61,524 nt of DNA from Halanaerobiales bacterium (GCA_018334565.1 JAGXLU010000008.1:1-61524); one strand, 5' to 3'. Positions 1-10,082 are shown, counted from the stretch's first letter. Program-made: numbers and translations. Notes: a model not told the origin generated them from the letters alone.

Positions 1-1
1 G

Positions 2-676
2 ATTAATAAATATGTCAGAGCTGACAGCGGTTTTGCCAAACCAGAACTTTATCAATGCTGTGAAAGGCGTAATTTACAATATGCAATACGATTAAAAGCC
101 AACAGCATTTTATATAAAAAGGCTAAACCACTATTAGAACAGTTAAAGGAAAATGTCATCAATTCAAATGATGGTTATGGAGTTGTATATGCTACTTTTT
201 CTTATCAAGCTGGCAGCTGGATGAAAGAACGTCGGGTAGTAGTTAAAATCGAGCAAAAACCAGAGAAGCTAATTCCTAATTATACATTTGTAGTAACTAA
301 TATCAATGCTAAAGCAAAAGCTGTAATTAAATTTTACTCCAAAAGAGGTACTATGGAAAATTTCATTAAAGAAAGCAAAAATGGTTTTGCCCTGGATAAA
401 TTATCAAGCACTGATTACTGGACTAATGCAAACAAATTACAGCATATAGTACTGGCTTACAATATTCATAATCTGATGTGTAGACTCTGTTTTCCAGAAG
501 AATATCAAAAAGATACTGTTCAAACCACCCGGATAAAGGTCATAAAAATTGCTGGAAGAAAAGTAAGGTCTGGAAGATATACTTATTTTAAGTTAAGCAG
601 TTACGCGATGTACAAAAAACTCTTTCTTAAAATACATCAAAACATCAAAATGATAGCTTACTCAAAAGCAGCATGA
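2..676 (+). mobile_element. IS1380-type transposase, C-terminal part (partial)
   Basis: An open frame runs into the window from its left edge with no start codon in view and ends at 676. It reads as the C-terminal part of a DDE transposase. It opens with a RADSGFA segment, typical of a catalytic Asp region in IS1380/IS4-like enzymes, and has an RGTMENFIKE segment where the catalytic Glu is expected. About 224 codons are visible, roughly half of a usual IS1380 transposase, so the rest lies outside the window. The first internal ATG is at 221, but homology extends upstream of it. I cannot place the right terminal repeat. Family assignment is by recalled motifs only. Confidence 0.75.
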
Positions 677-935
677 CTGTATTAAATTTATTAAAGTCAT
701 TTTAAAAAGATAACTTTCATTCACAGGATAACTGTCTCTATTTTTAGTGTATATCATTTCTTTTATTGTGTAAATATACCAGATAGTTAAAACATAGTGG
801 ATTTAGTCTTTAGATTCATTTTTTATGATATGGAAAGTTGATTTTAGTTAACAAAGTTCATATACTTCGTTTCTATGAATATTTCGGGATATAATTATGA
901 TTATAGATATTTTAAAAAATAATATGTGTATTATA

Positions 936-956
936 GGTTCTTCTCCATATCCGTTG
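936..956. repeat. left terminal inverted repeat of ISL3-like element
   Basis: A 21-bp sequence beginning GGTTCTTCTCC. Its reverse complement recurs at 2243-2263 with a single C/T difference. The pair fixes the ends of the element. Confidence 0.85.
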
Positions 957-964
957 GTACATTT

Positions 965-2153
965 TTAGATATTCCCAGGAAAAGCCTGTTTAATCTTTAA
1001 TGCGAAATACCTGTTATCATGGAAGCCATAAGCACTTCTTTTTATCTCTTTAATTTTGTTATTAGTTCCTTCTAATTTTGAAGTATGGATTGGATAAAGA
1101 ACATAGTTTAAAATGCCATATTGATGTCTTTTTAATTGATTTACAAATCTTATTACTGGTGTTAATTCGGTTTCTAAAATTTGATCATATAAATCATTTA
1201 ATGCATCTCTCATATCTAGTAAGTTATCGTTTTCCCATATATGTTTTAATTCATCTTTGAGAATAGATACTTTTGATAAATTTTCATTTAAATTTAGCAA
1301 TTTTTCAAGCTTTGGTTTCTCTTTATCTTTGAGATTTTTTTCGTTCTTTAACAACAACCATCTACTACCCTTAATTACTTTCTGCTTTTGTTCAGTAGAT
1401 GCTTTTTTGGTTTTTGATCTTCTTACTTGGTCAATAACTTTGCTAAATGGAATTTATCAAACACTATGAGAGCCTCTGGACACCATTTTCTGGATCCCAC
1501 ATATCCATAGCAATAGCTTTAATGTTGGCTCTATCGCTTTCTGGCATGCCTTTGAAAAATTTATCTAGAGTCTTAACTTTACGTTCTTTACCAACCCAGA
1601 GAACACGTCCTGTTTGAAAATCAAGGACTACAATCAAGTATTTATGATATTTACCGAAATAAATTTCATCAACAGTTAAAAAACCTGAATTTTCATATTC
1701 TGTTTCACCAAATTCTTTTTCTAGAAAATGTTTATCAATATTTTTTACTGTTTTCCAGTCAAGATTAAGATGATCAGCTACTTCTTTAACTGTCATCTTT
1801 TTGCACAGATCATAGATATATCTTGCCATTCAATATGTTACATGTGGACCTCCAAAATCAGTGACATTTAATTGTTCAATTCTAATACCACAATTAGGAC
1901 AATAAATCTTACGATAGTATAATGTAACTTGATGATTTGTATGTGCCAAATTTAAGTCTCTAAGTGACCTCTGGTGCCAGGAATGATTTCCTTTAGCTTT
2001 ACTCCCACATTCTGAACAAATAGGAGCAAATCTCAAATCAGGTTCCATTTCTGTATGAATAACTGTACCAAGTTCGGGTTCTCGTATTTGACCACAATTA
2101 CTAATTTTTACTCGACGAAAGGGGAATAAAGATGATATACTAAAATTAGACAT
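965..2153 (-). pseudogene. ISL3-family transposase, disrupted
   Basis: Three fragments on the minus strand together look like one ISL3 transposase. 2153-1830 has the N-terminal zinc-finger region (CxxC pairs, ending HVTY). 1829-1464 has the helix-turn-helix and the first DDE part (TVDEIYFGKYHKYLIVVLD). 1357-965 is the C-terminal part (HTSKLEGTNNKIKEIKRSAYGF). An in-frame TGA at 1830-1832 separates the first two. A short deletion near 1485 shifts out the segment before CPEALIVFDKFHL, and another one-base loss near 1437 shifts the frame again. With three lesions this is a pseudogene rather than a programmed frameshift. Confidence 0.85.
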
Positions 2154-2242
2154 AGGTGAAGACCTCCTCTTATATTTGTTATAGATAAATAAATATTAGA
2201 GGTCTTTAAGCTTATGTCCTTCTTTTTTTATTTAATTTTTAA

Positions 2243-2263
2243 CAACGGATATGAAGAAGAACC
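2243..2263. repeat. right terminal inverted repeat of ISL3-like element
   Basis: A 21-bp sequence ending GAAGAAGAACC, matching the left repeat at 936-956 in inverted orientation with one mismatch. Confidence 0.85.
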
Positions 2264-3135
2264 AAAAATGATAATAAAATAAAATATCTGGCTGGTAAAC
2301 TAGAGTTAATTAGAATAGGAGATTTTGATAATGTTGATATTGCTTTAATTACACATGTGGGATCAAACATAAGAAATGCTAGATGTGGTTTTGGTGGGGC
2401 TGCAAATGGATTTTTAACAAAAAGGGCATATTATGTGGGGAAAGCTGCCCATGTGGGAGACCCTCATAAGGGAAGAAATACTTTACAGGCTGCAAATATA
2501 GCTATTAATGCAATTAATGCCTGGCGGGAAACTTTTAAAGATGATTATCATATAAGGGTCCATCCTATATTGACTAAAGCAGGTTCACATGTAAATATAG
2601 TGCCTGATCAAGTTAAATTAGCGACTTATGTTAGAGGAAAAAAATTAGACTCTATTTTCGAAACTAACAAAAAGGTTAATCAGTCTCTTAAGGCCAGAGC
2701 AATGGCCATGGGCTGTAAAGTAATAATTGATGACACCCCAGGTTTTTTACCACAAAAAAGCAGTTCTGAATTGTTTGATGTTATCTATCAAAATGCCGAA
2801 TTAATAATTGATGATAAAAAATAGTTAATAATGGCCATTTTGCTGGTTCGGCTGATATGGGCGATCTTACAAACATAATGCCAGGAACAATTATAGAAGT
2901 TGGTGGAATGATGGGCTCACCCCATACTAAAGAATTTCATATAGTAGATACGGATGCTGCTTATATTAAACCTGCTAAATTATTAGCAATGATAGCTGTT
3001 GATTTACTTATAAATACTTCTCAAAGGGCGCAGAATATTATTGATTCGTATAACCTTGCTCTCAATAAAAGTGAATATATGAAATTAATGGACAGTTTTT
3101 TTAATAATAATCAATATGATTATTTTTCTTTATAG
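2264..3135 (+). pseudogene. M20-family amidohydrolase/peptidase, truncated and frameshifted
   Basis: The frame opens directly at the ISL3 right repeat with no start codon. It runs through 2824, then shifts by a base and continues from about 2830 to 3135. Segments such as GKAAHVGDPHKGRNTLQAA (the Gly-Lys-Ala-Ala-His dimerisation-domain signature of M20 amidohydrolases) and GSADMGDL, followed by PGTIIEVGG, are typical of aminobenzoyl-glutamate or amino-acid amidohydrolases. The N-terminal metal-binding half is missing and is not found on the other side of the insertion element. Loss of the N-terminus plus a frameshift means it is not functional. Confidence 0.8.
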
Positions 3136-3177
3136 GGTTTTAAAATAAATTATAAAATTACAAGGAGGAGTTCAAAA

Positions 3178-3882
3178 ATGAGTATTCATATTGGAGCAAA
3201 AAAAGGTGATATCGCTGATAAAATATTATTACCAGGGGATCCAATGAGAGCAAAGTTTATTGCTGAAAATTATCTCAAAAATGTAAAGTGTTATAACGAA
3301 GTTAGGGGAATGTATGGTTTTACAGGTACTTACAAGGGTAAAAGAATTTCTGCACAGGGAACTGGAATGGGAATGCCGTCAATATCTATTTATGTTAATG
3401 AATTAATTAGAGATTATGGTGTTAAAAAGCTGATAAGAGTTGGTTCTTGTGGTTCTTTTAATGAAGATATTAAGTTAAGAGATGTCATATTAGCCAAAGG
3501 AGCTTGTACTAATTCTAAGATCAACCAAGTTAGATTTGATGGTAATGATTTTGCACCTACTGCCAGTTTTGATCTTTTAAAAAAGGCATTTGAAACTGCC
3601 AAAGAAAAAGGTATAGATATAAAGGTAGGTAATATATTAAGTTCTGATACTTTTTATGGAGATGATCCTGAATCTTGGAAGAAATGGGAGCGATATGGAG
3701 TCTTAGCAGTTGAGATGGAAACAGCAGAGTTGTTCACACTGGCAGCAAAATATGGAGTAGATGCACTGACTTTATTAACTGTTAGTGATTCTATTGTATC
3801 AGGTGAAGAGACTACATCTAAGGAAAGAGAGACTACATTTACAACTATGATGGAAATAGCTTTAGAAACAGCTATAAAATAA
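3178..3882 (+). CDS. deoD: Purine-nucleoside phosphorylase (DeoD type)
   Basis: Catalyses phosphorolysis of purine (deoxy)ribonucleosides to base plus (deoxy)ribose-1-phosphate in the cytoplasmic purine salvage pathway. The 234 residues match the hexameric DeoD size. Recognisable signatures are [25 protein letters not shown] near the N-terminus (shown here in pieces: [21 protein letters not shown]), [15 protein letters not shown] and VEMETAEL (the purine/ribose-binding Glu region). A strong ribosome site (AAGGAGG) lies about 10 bases before the ATG. It stands alone between two pseudogenes, so it is the surviving intact gene of a decayed stretch. Confidence 0.95.
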   Translation: MSIHIGAKKGDIADKILLPGDPMRAKFIAENYLKNVKCYNEVRGMYGFTGTYKGKRISAQGTGMGMPSISIYVNELIRDYGVKKLIRVGSCGSFNEDIKLRDVILAKGACTNSKINQVRFDGNDFAPTASFDLLKKAFETAKEKGIDIKVGNILSSDTFYGDDPESWKKWERYGVLAVEMETAELFTLAAKYGVDALTLLTVSDSIVSGEETTSKERETTFTTMMEIALETAIK

Positions 3883-3939
3883 TAGACAAACATATTCATG
3901 CAAGGCTAATTTTGTTTTTCTAATTGAGGATAATTAAAA

Positions 3940-4867
3940 TTCACGCATAGATTGTAGAGGAGTAGCAGCTGATTACATAGGACCAGCACCTATAGAAAAA
4001 AAAAGATGGTGCTTATATAGATATGTTTGGTTTGATAAGAAAAGAAGTCCAATATAAAGGCGGTGTATACCATGAATATGCTGAATATCCTTTAGCTGAG
4101 GCTGCGCAACACCCAATGAGATAAGAGAATGGGATGGGTGGCCTGATATAAGCCACTGGGATTTTTCTTCTTTAAGTGACAAAATTGATCGTATTAATAA
4201 AAAAACCAGATATCATATCAGATATCCATTTTTTGAATTGGGAGGTATATTTGAATTATCATGGGGCTTATATGGAATGGAAAACTTTCTTATCGATCTA
4301 ATTGATAAACCAGAATTACCTTGTGCAATTATGGACAAATATACTGAACTTTTTATTTCTATAGCTGATAAAGCATTAAAAAAAGCTTCAGATAAAATTG
4401 ATGTTGTTTATACATATGATGACATTGGCATGCAAAATAGCTCATTAATGTCTAGGGATATGTGGAAAAAATATATTTTGCCGAGACATAAGCGTTTAAA
4501 CAAAGTAATAAAGAAATATTCTGTTCCTATTATGTATCATAGTTGTGGAGCAGTATATGACATAATACCTGATCTAATTGAAGAGATGGGAATTAATATA
4601 TTAAACCCCCTCCAGCCGAGGGCAAAAGGTATGAATTTGGAAAAGATTAAAAATAATTTTGGTGATCAAATTGGTTTTCATGGAGGAATAGATTTACAAG
4701 AGACATTACCGTATGGAAGTAGAAAAGATGTCAGAAGGGAAGTTAGATCTAGATGTAAGGTTTTAGGTCAAGGGGGAGGGTATATATGTGCACCCGCTCA
4801 TCATATCCAGGCTGATACTCCAGTAGAAAATATTATAGAAATGTATACGACTGAAAGAAAAGTGTAG
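3940..4867 (+). pseudogene. Uroporphyrinogen decarboxylase-family (methyltransferase-like) gene, degraded
   Basis: From 4238 to 4867 a frame of 209 codons carries URO-D/MtaA-family features (YTYDDIGMQ, YHSCGAVYDIIPDLIE, GFHGGIDLQETLPYGS, YICAPAHHIQADTPVENI). Upstream, 3940-4235 keeps recognisable family sequence (GAYIDMFGLIRKEVQY, EWDGWPDISHWDFSSL) but in several frames separated by one-base shifts near 4000 and 4115. The N-terminal part and start codon are absent. Intact relatives are cobalamin-dependent methyltransferase-like proteins of this family, usually uncharacterised. The multiple lesions make this a pseudogene. Confidence 0.85.
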
Positions 4868-5678
4868 TCTATTTTATTTGAAATAATATTATATTAAACG
4901 GTTAAAAAAAATTTAAATTCAAAATTAAAACAAACATTCATAGCTCTTCAAAATATATTAGTGTCGTACTCTCCATATTTTGTTGGGCTATTATTTTTTT
5001 ATATCAACTGAAAAAAGTTGTAATGATTCTAGTATAAAATAATAAACTTATTTCAAATTCCTAGTAATGAAAAGTGTGTTTCTAAGTACAGCATAAATAA
5101 TATGTAAATTTTTAACAATGAATTCCTCAGTAACAATTGTTATTTATATATTACTTTTAGAAAACTACCGATGGCTTGTTTTTTAAGAAATAGGATGACT
5201 GCATAGATTTAAATGTAATTGTCAAATTAATTCATATTCTAACCTATCTATATTACTTTTAATATTAAAATGAAATGATTAAATAGGTAAATATATAATG
5301 GGATGCTATATAGAGTTCAAATAATAACCTAAGATAAATATAATATATCCTCAATAACATAGGCACACTGATTCTCCAACTCTTTTTATAACTTTTTTAA
5401 TAGGGATGGATTTTTTTGCTTTTATAGTTGTTTTATTTCAAAGCTTAATTTTTTGATGTATGCTTGTAAACTTTATAATATTGTTTACATTTTTTTCAGT
5501 GGTAAAGACAAATATGTATTAATTGAAATTAAGAAGGCATTGTATTATTTTAAAAAATATAATATAAAAAAAGGTAAATAAAGTAAACTAAATTATTAGA
5601 TTTGGATTATAATATTTACTTTTAAATAGTTTTATTTGATTAAATTAATATTTATCCTGTAAAAACAGAATATTTCTT
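4868..5678. other. Gene-free AT-rich stretch
   Basis: About 810 bases without a convincing reading frame on either strand, no tRNA-like fold and no strong hairpin with a T-tract. Base composition is even more AT-rich than the genes around it. It follows two pseudogenes and probably contains decayed sequence beyond recognition. I see no repeat array. Confidence 0.6.
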
Positions 5679-5731
5679 TTGACTACTACCCAGTTGTATG
5701 TTAATATTTATATAAGTTAACGTAAACTAAC
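5679..5731 (+). promoter_or_regulatory. Promoter and candidate TetR operator
   Basis: TTGACT at 5679-5684 and TAATAT at 5702-5707 are separated by 17 bases and form a good housekeeping-type promoter ahead of the TetR gene. Just downstream, at 5716-5731, is an inverted repeat GTTA-N8-TAAC covering the expected transcription start. Its placement suggests autorepression of the operon by the TetR protein. The operator assignment is an inference from position. Confidence 0.55.
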
Positions 5732-5753
5732 ATAAATAAATGGAGTGTTAATA

Positions 5754-6347
5754 ATGTCAACTAAAAGAAAAAGTACAGATGAGAGGAAAAAGGAAGCATT
5801 GGAAGTCGCTCAAAAAATAATCTATGAAGAAGGTTTTTATAAGCTTACTGTTAGAAACATAGCTGAAAAAATGGATATTTCTGAGGCTGCTTTATACCGA
5901 CATTTTAAAGATAAAGAAGACATTTTAGATAAATTAACAGATTTAGTATTTTATCAAGGATGTAAATTGAATACTGTTGATTATGATGATTCTTTGGATA
6001 TATTAAATAATTTTATAGATAAACAAATAGATTTATTTGAAAGCAAACCTTATTTATCTATAATAAGTTTTCAGGATGATATGTTTAGAGAATATCCTTC
6101 AATTAAAAGAAAATTTATTGAACATCAAGATAAGAGAGAAAAACAGCTAATAAATATAATGAAAAGTGGTATTCAAAATAATGTAATAGATGAAAATGTT
6201 AATCCTGATGCATTTGCCTCAATATTTATGGGTAGTATTAGAATTACTGTTTTAAAATGGAAGAACAAAAAATTTTCATATTCTTTAAAAGATAGCCTAA
6301 ATGAGATAAAAAGTGAATTATTCCAATATATAGAAGGTGATCAATAA
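5754..6347 (+). CDS. TetR/AcrR-family transcriptional regulator
   Basis: A DNA-binding repressor with an N-terminal TetR helix-turn-helix (about residues 10-55; VRNIAEKMDISEAALYRHFKDKEDIL is split by motif as IAEKMDISEAALYRHFKDKE). A helical ligand-binding domain follows, of normal family length (about 197 residues). I choose the ATG at 5754 because a GGAG ribosome site lies 8 bases upstream; an in-frame GTG at 5745 overlaps that site. The gene ends one base before the next ATG, so it is cotranscribed with the two membrane proteins that follow and probably controls them. The ligand is unknown. Confidence 0.9.
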   Translation: MSTKRKSTDERKKEALEVAQKIIYEEGFYKLTVRNIAEKMDISEAALYRHFKDKEDILDKLTDLVFYQGCKLNTVDYDDSLDILNNFIDKQIDLFESKPYLSIISFQDDMFREYPSIKRKFIEHQDKREKQLINIMKSGIQNNVIDENVNPDAFASIFMGSIRITVLKWKNKKFSYSLKDSLNEIKSELFQYIEGDQ

Positions 6348-6824
6348 ATGATAGCTCTAATTATTAACATTTCTGCTTTTTCTTTACTATTTTTTACATT
6401 TATTCAAGATAAACAAAAAGCACAAAGATCTTTAAAACAGGCTTTAGTTAAATTTGTAAATTTGCTACCAATGATGATATTAATAATAATTATGATTGGC
6501 TTGATACTGGGCTTTATACCTCCAGAAGTCATAAGAAATTATTTGGGTTCTGACAGTAATATAATAGAGATAATAGTTGCATCTTTATTTGGGGCTATTA
6601 CTATGATTCCCAGTTTGGTCGCACTTCCTCTAGCTGGTTCTTTAATCGAAGCTGGAGCATCATATACTCCTGTCGCTGCTTTTATAACAACTTTGACAAT
6701 GGTTGGGTTTGTTACTTTACCAATTGAATTAAAAGAATTGGGTAAAAAAATGACCATATTAAGAAATATATTTGCATTTTTATTTGCAATAATAATCTCA
6801 TTATTAATAGGGGTGTTGTTATAA
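6348..6824 (+). CDS. Half-size permease, first subunit (predicted-permease/ArsP-like family)
   Basis: A 158-residue membrane protein with about four or five hydrophobic segments. It has a central RNYLGSDSN segment followed by a Gly/Pro-rich loop (GAITMIPSLVALPLAG). A similar loop occurs in the next protein, so the two look like the two halves of a duplicated permease. The layout recalls the predicted permease family (PF03773-like), where both halves are normally fused; that family link is from memory. It starts directly after the TetR stop and its own stop overlaps the next ATG (TAATG), implying translational coupling. A paralogous pair lies at 37985-38988. The substrate is not evident. Confidence 0.7.
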   Translation: MIALIINISAFSLLFFTFIQDKQKAQRSLKQALVKFVNLLPMMILIIIMIGLILGFIPPEVIRNYLGSDSNIIEIIVASLFGAITMIPSLVALPLAGSLIEAGASYTPVAAFITTLTMVGFVTLPIELKELGKKMTILRNIFAFLFAIIISLLIGVLL

Positions 6825-7387
6825 TGGAAAAAAACAAAGTTAATCAATTGGATTTCAAGGATAAAATTAACAAGGGACTGCTGAATACAATTAAATATAT
6901 AATGATATTAACTATAATTATATTAAGTGTATGGTATTTCTTTCCCAATAAGACGAATTCAGCTTTAAATATTTCAAGCAAATATGGATTAGAGATGATC
7001 ACGATATTTCCGGCCGTACTGATTTTGATGGGGCTTGCAGATGTGTGGATTCCCAAGTCTCTTATTAATAAATATTTGGGTGATGAATCTGGTTTAAGAG
7101 GTATTATTATAGCAATGATTTTAGGCACCCTGCCCACAGGTCCCTTATATATTGCTTTCCCTATTGCTGCAGAATTATTAAGAAAAAAAGCAAAAATTAG
7201 TAATGTAATGATCTTTTTAGGAGTTTGGGCTTCCTTAAAAATACCACAAATCAGTGTTGAAATAAAATTTCTTGGTATAAAATTTGCAACTTTACGTTTT
7301 ATATTAACTTTAGCTGCTTTAGTTATTATTGGTAATTTAATAGAATTTATAATAACAAAAAAAGAGAAGAAGGAAGTTCTAAATTAA
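6824..7387 (+). CDS. Half-size permease, second subunit (predicted-permease/ArsP-like family)
   Basis: A 187-residue membrane protein. It has a charged N-terminus, a TM near residues 20-40, a VWIPKSLINKYLGDESG segment and a Gly/Pro loop (GTLPTGPLYIAFPIAA) that mirrors the loop in the preceding subunit. The C-terminus is Lys/Glu-rich. It overlaps the upstream stop by one base and is probably made in a fixed ratio with it to form a heterodimeric transporter. It is paralogous to the protein at 37985-38506. A GGGGTG-type ribosome site lies within the end of the upstream gene. The transported substrate is unknown. Confidence 0.7.
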   Translation: MEKNKVNQLDFKDKINKGLLNTIKYIMILTIIILSVWYFFPNKTNSALNISSKYGLEMITIFPAVLILMGLADVWIPKSLINKYLGDESGLRGIIIAMILGTLPTGPLYIAFPIAAELLRKKAKISNVMIFLGVWASLKIPQISVEIKFLGIKFATLRFILTLAALVIIGNLIEFIITKKEKKEVLN

Positions 7388-7451
7388 AAAAATGTTTTAA
7401 CTTAATAATGAAAAATATTAGAAAAAGATAATTTAATATTTTGATATTCTC

Positions 7452-7460
7452 TGATATAAT
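7452..7460 (+). promoter_or_regulatory. Extended -10 promoter element for the 7496 gene
   Basis: TGATATAAT is a TG-n-TATAAT extended -10 motif located 35 bases before the start codon. The -35 region (TTTAAT, 17 bases upstream) is weak, as is common with extended -10 promoters. Confidence 0.5.
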
Positions 7461-7495
7461 ACAGATAGATAGTAAAATTTATTGGGGGTGTAAAA

Positions 7496-8626
7496 ATGTA
7501 TTCTATTTTGGGGAAAGCGATTGTTGATCGTAACAAAGAAAAGATAAAAACAATATTGCACAAGTTAGAATATAAAGATATTAACTTTGTTAAATTTGTT
7601 GAAGAATTTGCACCACTTATGTTAATGGAAGCCAATTTATCTTTTGGCAACTTTCATATTATAAAGATGGCTTTATTTTTAAAAGAACTTTCTGTAGATG
7701 GGTATTTTTCAAAAGATACAGAAAAAAAATTAATTTTCATGCTGGCTCTCAATCTGACGGAGATTCATTATATTAATGTAAAAGCAGAAAGAATAGGCTA
7801 TAAATCTAACAAAGCAGATCAAAACACCCTAAAAAGAATGATTAATGAATTGGATAAGGGCAATGTACATAATGCATTTTGTTACAGTTTAGGATTATTA
7901 AAGTTTGAACCGGAAGTTTTGAAAAATAACTTACTACTTTTGGGTACAGAAGTTATCTCAAAATCTTTGGGACACAGTTTCAGTTGTTTTTATCCTGTTT
8001 TAAGAGACCTCTTAAATGAAAGTTCTATCCATGATACAACTGCTTTGTTTAGCTATATCATGTATTTATCCAGGTTTAATTATGATAAAGGTGTACATAT
8101 TCAGTCTGATAAGAGTAGTTTTAAAAATTTAGAAAATATAATTGAAATTAGTGCATCAGGAGAAGGCATTGTTAACCTCCACCACATGATAACCTTGACT
8201 CTTTTTCTTTTATGGGAGAAAGATGATGTAAATGGAGATTATATACCGCACCATAACTTTTTGGAATGGATTTCTGATAAAGAAGTAGATCAAAAACAAA
8301 AAGATATAATAAAAAATATGAAAACTGAGTTGAGTATACCTGAAAATTATGATGAATTTGAAGAGTTATTTAATATTAAAGATATCGAAAAATTTCTACC
8401 TCTTTATTTTAAATTATTAAAAGAGGATTATAAAACTGCTGTAGATTGGATATTTAAAATTTACACAAATTTTTATAGTCCTGAATGGGATCCTCATTAT
8501 TTTACTGCTTTATATTCTGCTTTAAAATTGTACCAACTGGATAATAGCGAAAGAAAAATACCGGCAAAGATGTCAATATATCAAGCATTACAGTATTTTT
8601 CTCAAAGAGTAGATTATGAAATATAA
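7496..8626 (+). CDS. Uncharacterised 376-residue helical protein
   Basis: I do not recognise this protein. It is 376 residues long, has no signal peptide or TM segment, and looks mostly helical. Its His-rich stretches (LGHSFSCFYPVLRDLL, the SSIHDTTALFSYIM region, NLHHMITLTLFLL, DYIPHHNF) are spaced as in some all-alpha metal-binding or oxidase-like folds. A good ribosome site (GGGGGTG) precedes the ATG. It is transcribed alone, with its own promoter upstream and a hairpin terminator right after the stop. Codon use is like its neighbours. No function is claimed; the His pattern is only suggestive. Confidence 0.75.
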   Translation: MYSILGKAIVDRNKEKIKTILHKLEYKDINFVKFVEEFAPLMLMEANLSFGNFHIIKMALFLKELSVDGYFSKDTEKKLIFMLALNLTEIHYINVKAERIGYKSNKADQNTLKRMINELDKGNVHNAFCYSLGLLKFEPEVLKNNLLLLGTEVISKSLGHSFSCFYPVLRDLLNESSIHDTTALFSYIMYLSRFNYDKGVHIQSDKSSFKNLENIIEISASGEGIVNLHHMITLTLFLLWEKDDVNGDYIPHHNFLEWISDKEVDQKQKDIIKNMKTELSIPENYDEFEELFNIKDIEKFLPLYFKLLKEDYKTAVDWIFKIYTNFYSPEWDPHYFTALYSALKLYQLDNSERKIPAKMSIYQALQYFSQRVDYEI

Positions 8627-8675
8627 AAAAGGTCCTACTCTTTATTCATAAACAAATAGAGAAGAACCTTTTTTA
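8624..8675. terminator. Hairpin terminator, probably bidirectional
   Basis: An imperfect stem starts GGTCCTACTCT and pairs with AGAGAAGAACC, with A-rich sequence on the left and TTTTTT on the right. It can terminate the 7496 gene on the plus strand and, with the reverse T-tract, htrA reading leftward. Confidence 0.7.
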
Positions 8676-8763
8676 TCTATCAATTCATTTTTTATTTATA
8701 TAATCTTTACCTTGACTGTAGAGGGAAAGTTATATTTGAGTGTAGTTTGAGTAAAGATTTTTA

Positions 8764-9903
8764 TTAAAAGTTTTCAGCTAAATTAGAAGGTCTTTTTTCA
8801 ATTTCAGCAAAAAATATCTTAGAATCACCATCTCTAATGATATTGATCATTATCTTATCACCGATTTGGTTGTTATTAATTATTTCAGCGACATCATCTA
8901 TTTTTTTAATAGGTTTCTTATTAATTTCCTTTATTATATCGTATTGTTTTAATTTGGCTTTTTCGGCAGGGCTATCTTTTATGATTTGATGAATGATTAC
9001 CCCATTTGTATTATCCAAATTAAAGTATTCTTTAGCTTCACTGGTTATCGGTCCATATATTATTCCTAACCATGGTCTTTTTATTTCACCTTTCGTTTTT
9101 AGATCATTGATATAACCTTTAACTTCATTAATAGGTATGGCAAAGCCTATTCCCTGTCCCGAACTACTTACAGCTGTATTTATTCCGATTACTTCACCTT
9201 CAATATTTAATAATGGGCCTCCACTATTTCCAGGATTTATTGCGGCATCAGTTTGGATTAGGTTATTATAAGTTCTAGTAGTACCACCATTTGTTGGTAT
9301 TTGTAGAGGGCGCTCTAAAGCACTAACTACTCCAGTTGTAACTGTATGGTTTAGACCGAAGGGATTACCAATAGCAATAGTCCAGTTGCCTGGTTTTAAT
9401 TTATCTGAATTGCCAAGTGGTATAGGGCTTAAGGTTTTATTAACATTCACTTTTAAAATTGCAAAATCTAGATTATAATCTGTCCATTTTACTTCAGCAG
9501 GAACAGTTTTATTAAATCCTTGTATATTTACATTTATTTCTATTGCATTATGCACTACATGTTCATTTGTTATAATATAACCATCTTCAGATACAATAAA
9601 ACCACTACCATATCCCTCTGTTACTCTAGACTTATCTTTGGGTAAAGTTTCGCCAAAGAAATATTCATAGAAATCTTCACTATAATAATATGGTATATTT
9701 CCATTGTTTACCTCAATTTTCGAAGTTACTTTCACAACTCCAGAATCTACATTGGATGCTATATCACTAAATATATTGGTGGGGGTAACTGATTTTTGCT
9801 CATTGTTACTTTGAGCTAAGATACCGGTTGAAAAAGTAGCTAATAATACTATTAACATCAATAAAATGAGAAAATTATTTGATATTGATTTTATTTTTTT
9901 CAT
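8764..9903 (-). CDS. htrA: HtrA/DegP-type serine protease
   Basis: An exported trypsin-like protease for misfolded envelope proteins. A signal peptide/anchor covers residues 1-30 (ends GILAQS). The protease domain follows with the catalytic triad visible as His115 (TNEHVV), Asp147 (LDFAIL) and Ser227 (NPGNSGGP). A single PDZ domain spans about 280-370 (GVIIHQIIKDSPAEKAKLKQ region). At 379 residues the length suits single-PDZ HtrA proteins. An AGGAGG site precedes the ATG. It is divergent from the peroxiredoxin gene and separated from it by about 240 bases. Whether the mature enzyme is periplasmic or membrane-anchored depends on signal cleavage. Confidence 0.93.
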   Translation of the reverse strand: MKKIKSISNNFLILLMLIVLLATFSTGILAQSNNEQKSVTPTNIFSDIASNVDSGVVKVTSKIEVNNGNIPYYYSEDFYEYFFGETLPKDKSRVTEGYGSGFIVSEDGYIITNEHVVHNAIEINVNIQGFNKTVPAEVKWTDYNLDFAILKVNVNKTLSPIPLGNSDKLKPGNWTIAIGNPFGLNHTVTTGVVSALERPLQIPTNGGTTRTYNNLIQTDAAINPGNSGGPLLNIEGEVIGINTAVSSSGQGIGFAIPINEVKGYINDLKTKGEIKRPWLGIIYGPITSEAKEYFNLDNTNGVIIHQIIKDSPAEKAKLKQYDIIKEINKKPIKKIDDVAEIINNNQIGDKIMINIIRDGDSKIFFAEIEKRPSNLAENF

Positions 9904-10082
9904 AAGTATTAACCTCCTAAAATTATTCAGCTTGTTATATTTTCTTGATTTTATATTATTATATAAATGTCAAAGAAATATGAAAATAATATATTAAATT
10001 ATGTGAAATTATTGGCCATAAAACTGTAAAACATATAATTTAAGATTTGTTATTATGCTATTTAAATAAAATACTTTTTATA

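Larger units (their letters stand above)
936..2263 (-). mobile_element. ISL3-family insertion sequence, decayed
   Basis: The element is bounded by 21-bp imperfect inverted repeats at 936-956 and 2243-2263, differing at one position. It encloses a minus-strand transposase broken into at least three pieces. Total length is about 1.33 kb, normal for ISL3. The flanking octamers do not match each other, so no target-site duplication is visible, which points to an old insertion or a later deletion. On its right it abuts a truncated M20-type gene. The element cannot encode its own transposase and would move only if an intact copy acts in trans. Confidence 0.85.

Noticed and set aside
1830-1832. In-frame TGA in the ISL3 transposase as a second selenocysteine codon
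   Set aside because: The same gene carries at least two further frame lesions, no Cys is expected there in ISL3 transposases, and no GU-loop hairpin is apparent. It is a nonsense mutation in a pseudogene.
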